Shown one piece after another: positions 3,295 through 5,693 of a stretch of DNA of 5,693 nt (position 1 is the first letter of the stretch; every line of letters begins with the position of its first letter). The position numbers were made by a program, and so were the translations under genes. The notes under the pieces were generated by a model, which saw only the letters and a list, made by a program, of their open reading frames with translations, did no database searches and had not been told where the DNA came from. The stretch covers positions 1 to 5,693 of the forward strand of contig QMQA01000095.1 of NCBI GenBank assembly GCA_003648845.1, given 5' to 3'. This DNA comes from Candidatus Aerophobota bacterium. GTDB lineage: Bacteria > Aerophobota > Aerophobia > Aerophobales > B3-G15.

Positions 3295-5693
3295 TTAAGA
3301 GAAACCCCAAAATTTTTCGAATTCATCACCAACCTCAAAAGTTTCCCATTCCCTGGCCCAGTTTCTGTTTGCAAGCAACTCTTGCCCACCACCCCCTTGG
3401 GCACAAATATACTTGCCGTTATGAGTCTGAAGTGCAATCTTATTTCTTCCCTTTATAACCAGGGTAAAAGTCTCATGGTGCTTAATCCAATGCCTATCGG
3501 GCCTGAGCTTCCCTCCACCTCCCCCTTCTGCTCTCACAAATTTGCCATTACATGCCTTTAAGGCCACTTGAGAGTCTCCCAACTTCACTATTTCAAAAGT
3601 TTCCCATTCCCTGGCCCAGTTTCTGTTTGCCATGAGCTCTTTATTTCCTCCCTCCTCTGCACAGACATATTGACCATTATGAGCCCGAAGGTAAGTCAGA
3701 TAACATCCCGGAGTAAAATCCGCTGTCGAGTCAATACGGGGAATTTCCTTCATTTCAAGACTGGCTAAAGATAAACCACGCACAACAATCTCTCGGTACT
3801 TGGGATTTTTGTTTTTAATAGCGTCAGAGGTAAAAAGCAAAGGGCTCTTAACCTTAAGATAGCCATATCTATACAAAAGCTGTGGTGCATTTTCTGTCAT
3901 TCTGAAGTATTTTCCAGAAAAATTGTCAATGTAGAAATAAAAGTGAATACCCCTGGGGTTTATTTTTTCTATTCTAAATTCGTGCACCCTATGGGTATGA
4001 CCTGAGAAAACTAAAATTGGTTTTTCAGTAGTTTTCCGGGGTTCTCGAGAAATAAGAGCTAAGAATTCATCCGCCAAGTGAGGGTATATATATCGAGTCC
4101 GATCTCGACATCCTTCTGAACTAAAATAAACTAAACAGGGGATCCGCAATTTCCTATTGAAACATACCTCTGACAAAGAAGGGTTTAAAAAATCACCTAT
4201 TTCACGTATTGCAGTCATGGTTCTTTTTCTCTTCTTAAAATACTCCCATAATGGTTCGTAGTACTTTCTAAGTACCTCCATAGCCTTCTTGCGATTGTCT
4301 TCTGAACCTTCTTTTAATACTTCTTCATACCAACATCCAATATCTTTTTCCTCTGGAACTTTTCTAATCTGTAGTAAAGGGGCGTGAGTAAACACAAGTA
4401 TCAATTTTTCATTTTCGCTATTTAGCTCCCTTCTTAAAGCTTGCGTGTGTTCCCTTGTTATGCCTCGTACATGAGGTCCACCCTCCTTAAAATCATATGC
4501 AAAAAGAGGAGAACCAGCTATGATTTGCTGTTTTGATGGATATACATCATGACCTGTATTTAGAAGCAGAATATGGCACTTCCCAATATGCAACTCAAAA
4601 TCCAGGTCATAATTAACCTCGATTAGATATTGGGAGAGTATCCATGATTTTGGTTTAATAAGCCAAAAACTCTTATCACCCCAGTCATCTACAAGCGATG
4701 CCCTCCACTTGCTCATTAAGTACAGTTCAACTGAACCGAGACTTCCTTTTTTCCTAATAACCTCTTTGAAAGTTTTTCTCATTGCACGAGAACGTATTTT
4801 TCCTCCTTTTCTGGGATATGCCCAAAAGTCATATTCTCGTGCACGGTTTTCAGCTTCCTCTTTCTCTGGAGGATTGTTGGGGTTAAACTTAAAGAAACCT
4901 CCATAATCTTCCCTTTCCTTTATGGCATCTGTAAATACATCGCCAACGCTACTGCCAACTAAATAATTAAGCAAAATTTCATTGGCATAGTATTCATGAT
5001 TACCTATAACTGTAAAAATTGGACATTTCAATGCTTCACCTTTGCCATCCTTGCCCGTAATAATTTCTACAAACTTTCGCATATTAGAGTTCAAGGTGGA
5101 ATCTGCAACTTCTTTTCTCCTGTCAGGCCACCCCACACCCTGCCCACATACAAATTTACCATCCCAGTAGCCATCAAAATAATAATCTGTTATATCTCCT
5201 GTCAATACAACAATGACATTTTCTCCCTTATTTACCCGTCTGTTTGCTTCCTTAATGAATGCACGCAAATGGTCATTGAAATTGACATATCGTCTCTTCA
5301 AATCTTCGCATTCTGTTTTATTTCGGACTTGACAAAGAATCTCTGGAATCAAATCGTTTCTCTTTGCAATATGCGTATCTGTAATATGGAGGATAGTAAA
5401 ATCACTTGAGTTCCTCAGGGATTCATGAACGTAGATGGCATGATGGTTCTTCTTCCGCGAAGTTCGATCAAACCAGTGGTCGATATTTAAAAGAGTAGGC
5501 CAACCTGCGAGTCTTTGCAGCCTTTCTATATCATGATCACTAATTCCTACATCTACTTTAACTTCCCATCTAAAGCCACTGCGATACTGCTGTTGGGCAG
5601 ATGTGATAGGATGTCTCACATGAGAATAATCGTCCTTAAAAAATGGATGTTTAAAATACCCATACACTCTGAAAACTTTGAGAAGTATGGTTA
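3295..5693 (-). CDS. Calcineurin-like metallophosphoesterase with C-terminal fascin-like repeats, 5' end outside the window
   Basis: About 798 residues are visible. Numbering from a GTG at 5667, the two-metal catalytic motifs are complete and in order: DTH (97-99), GDITD (157-161), GNHE (222-225), THAP (427-430) and GHTH (556-559). The family hydrolyses phosphomono- or diesters; the substrate here is unknown. The stretch of about 200 residues between GNHE and THAP is long for the family and probably forms a lid or extra subdomain. Residues 651-779 hold three repeats of the type L-x-A/T-x-NGKYV-x-A-x-GGG...ANRNW...WETF, which match fascin-like beta-trefoil units and may bind carbohydrate or another surface ligand. 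The frame stays open past the GTG to the window edge and the GTG has no Shine-Dalgarno, so the real start and any signal peptide lie outside. Catalytic assignment is firm; the repeat fold is probable. Confidence 0.88.
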   Translation of the reverse strand, partial: TILLKVFRVYGYFKHPFFKDDYSHVRHPITSAQQQYRSGFRWEVKVDVGISDHDIERLQRLAGWPTLLNIDHWFDRTSRKKNHHAIYVHESLRNSSDFTILHITDTHIAKRNDLIPEILCQVRNKTECEDLKRRYVNFNDHLRAFIKEANRRVNKGENVIVVLTGDITDYYFDGYWDGKFVCGQGVGWPDRRKEVADSTLNSNMRKFVEIITGKDGKGEALKCPIFTVIGNHEYYANEILLNYLVGSSVGDVFTDAIKEREDYGGFFKFNPNNPPEKEEAENRAREYDFWAYPRKGGKIRSRAMRKTFKEVIRKKGSLGSVELYLMSKWRASLVDDWGDKSFWLIKPKSWILSQYLIEVNYDLDFELHIGKCHILLLNTGHDVYPSKQQIIAGSPLFAYDFKEGGPHVRGITREHTQALRRELNSENEKLILVFTHAPLLQIRKVPEEKDIGCWYEEVLKEGSEDNRKKAMEVLRKYYEPLWEYFKKRKRTMTAIREIGDFLNPSLSEVCFNRKLRIPCLVYFSSEGCRDRTRYIYPHLADEFLALISREPRKTTEKPILVFSGHTHRVHEFRIEKINPRGIHFYFYIDNFSGKYFRMTENAPQLLYRYGYLKVKSPLLFTSDAIKNKNPKYREIVVRGLSLASLEMKEIPRIDSTADFTPGCYLTYLRAHNGQYVCAEEGGNKELMANRNWAREWETFEIVKLGDSQVALKACNGKFVRAEGGGGGKLRPDRHWIKHHETFTLVIKGRNKIALQTHNGKYICAQGGGGQELLANRNWAREWETFEVGDEFEKFWGFS
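3335..3372. repeat. Copy 1 of a perfect 38-bp direct repeat (third fascin-like repeat)
   Basis: This is identical to 3593-3630. It encodes the ANRNWAREWETFE segment of the last fascin-like unit. The flanking bases differ from the other copy, so only this short block is shared exactly. Confidence 0.9.
3593..3630. repeat. Copy 2 of the perfect 38-bp direct repeat (first fascin-like repeat)
   Basis: This is the partner of 3335-3372, in the same orientation and 258 bp (86 codons) away, which is two repeat periods. The middle unit, at the matching place, reads RPDRHWIKHHETFT and is clearly diverged. The first and third units are therefore more alike than either is to the second. Confidence 0.9.

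Noticed and set aside
4996..5409. A plus-strand frame of 137 codons
   Set aside because: It is antisense to the catalytic domain of the phosphoesterase, whose GD and GNHE motifs prove the minus strand is the coding one here.
3295..5667. The GTG at 5667 as the true start of the large phosphoesterase
   Set aside because: It has no Shine-Dalgarno, and the frame continues open to the window edge, so the start is probably outside.

Overview
The window is AT-rich and reads as bacterial. Several genes have purine-rich Shine-Dalgarno sites, two encode Sec-type signal peptides, and one of these has a possible lipobox. The phylum cannot be fixed from the sequence. Every gene I can support lies on the minus strand, so transcription runs from high to low coordinates. 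Tryptophan in the long CDS is encoded by TGG only, so I read the standard bacterial code.

Layout in transcription order: (1) 3295 to the right edge holds a large calcineurin-like metallophosphoesterase with a C-terminal tail of three fascin-like repeats; its frame stays open to the edge, so the true start is probably outside. (2) 2703-3197 encodes a small secreted protein of unknown function. (3) About 2000-2700 holds the decayed remains of a second, unrelated metallophosphoesterase, followed by a coding-like relic in another frame. (4) 1549-1896 encodes a small protein with two membrane helices and a perfect Shine-Dalgarno. (5) 1384-1530 is a short, easily missed gene for a four-cysteine zinc ribbon starting at TTG. 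(6) 311-1387 encodes an exported, probably lipid-anchored protein with two LEA14/WHy-type domains; its ATG overlaps the zinc-ribbon stop codon as ATGA. (7) 1-285 is the left part of a degenerate IS200-type element, with its terminal hairpin and a tnpA broken by an 8-bp tandem duplication, an in-frame stop and a large internal deletion.

How the genes work together is inference. Genes 4-6 look like one translationally linked unit (membrane protein, zinc ribbon, exported WHy protein), which could serve the cell envelope or a stress response. The block from gene 1 to gene 3 may be a separate unit. The decayed phosphoesterase, the broken transposase and internally duplicated sequences in two genes suggest accessory DNA under weak selection. 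I see no RNA gene, CRISPR array, phage module or recognised defence system.
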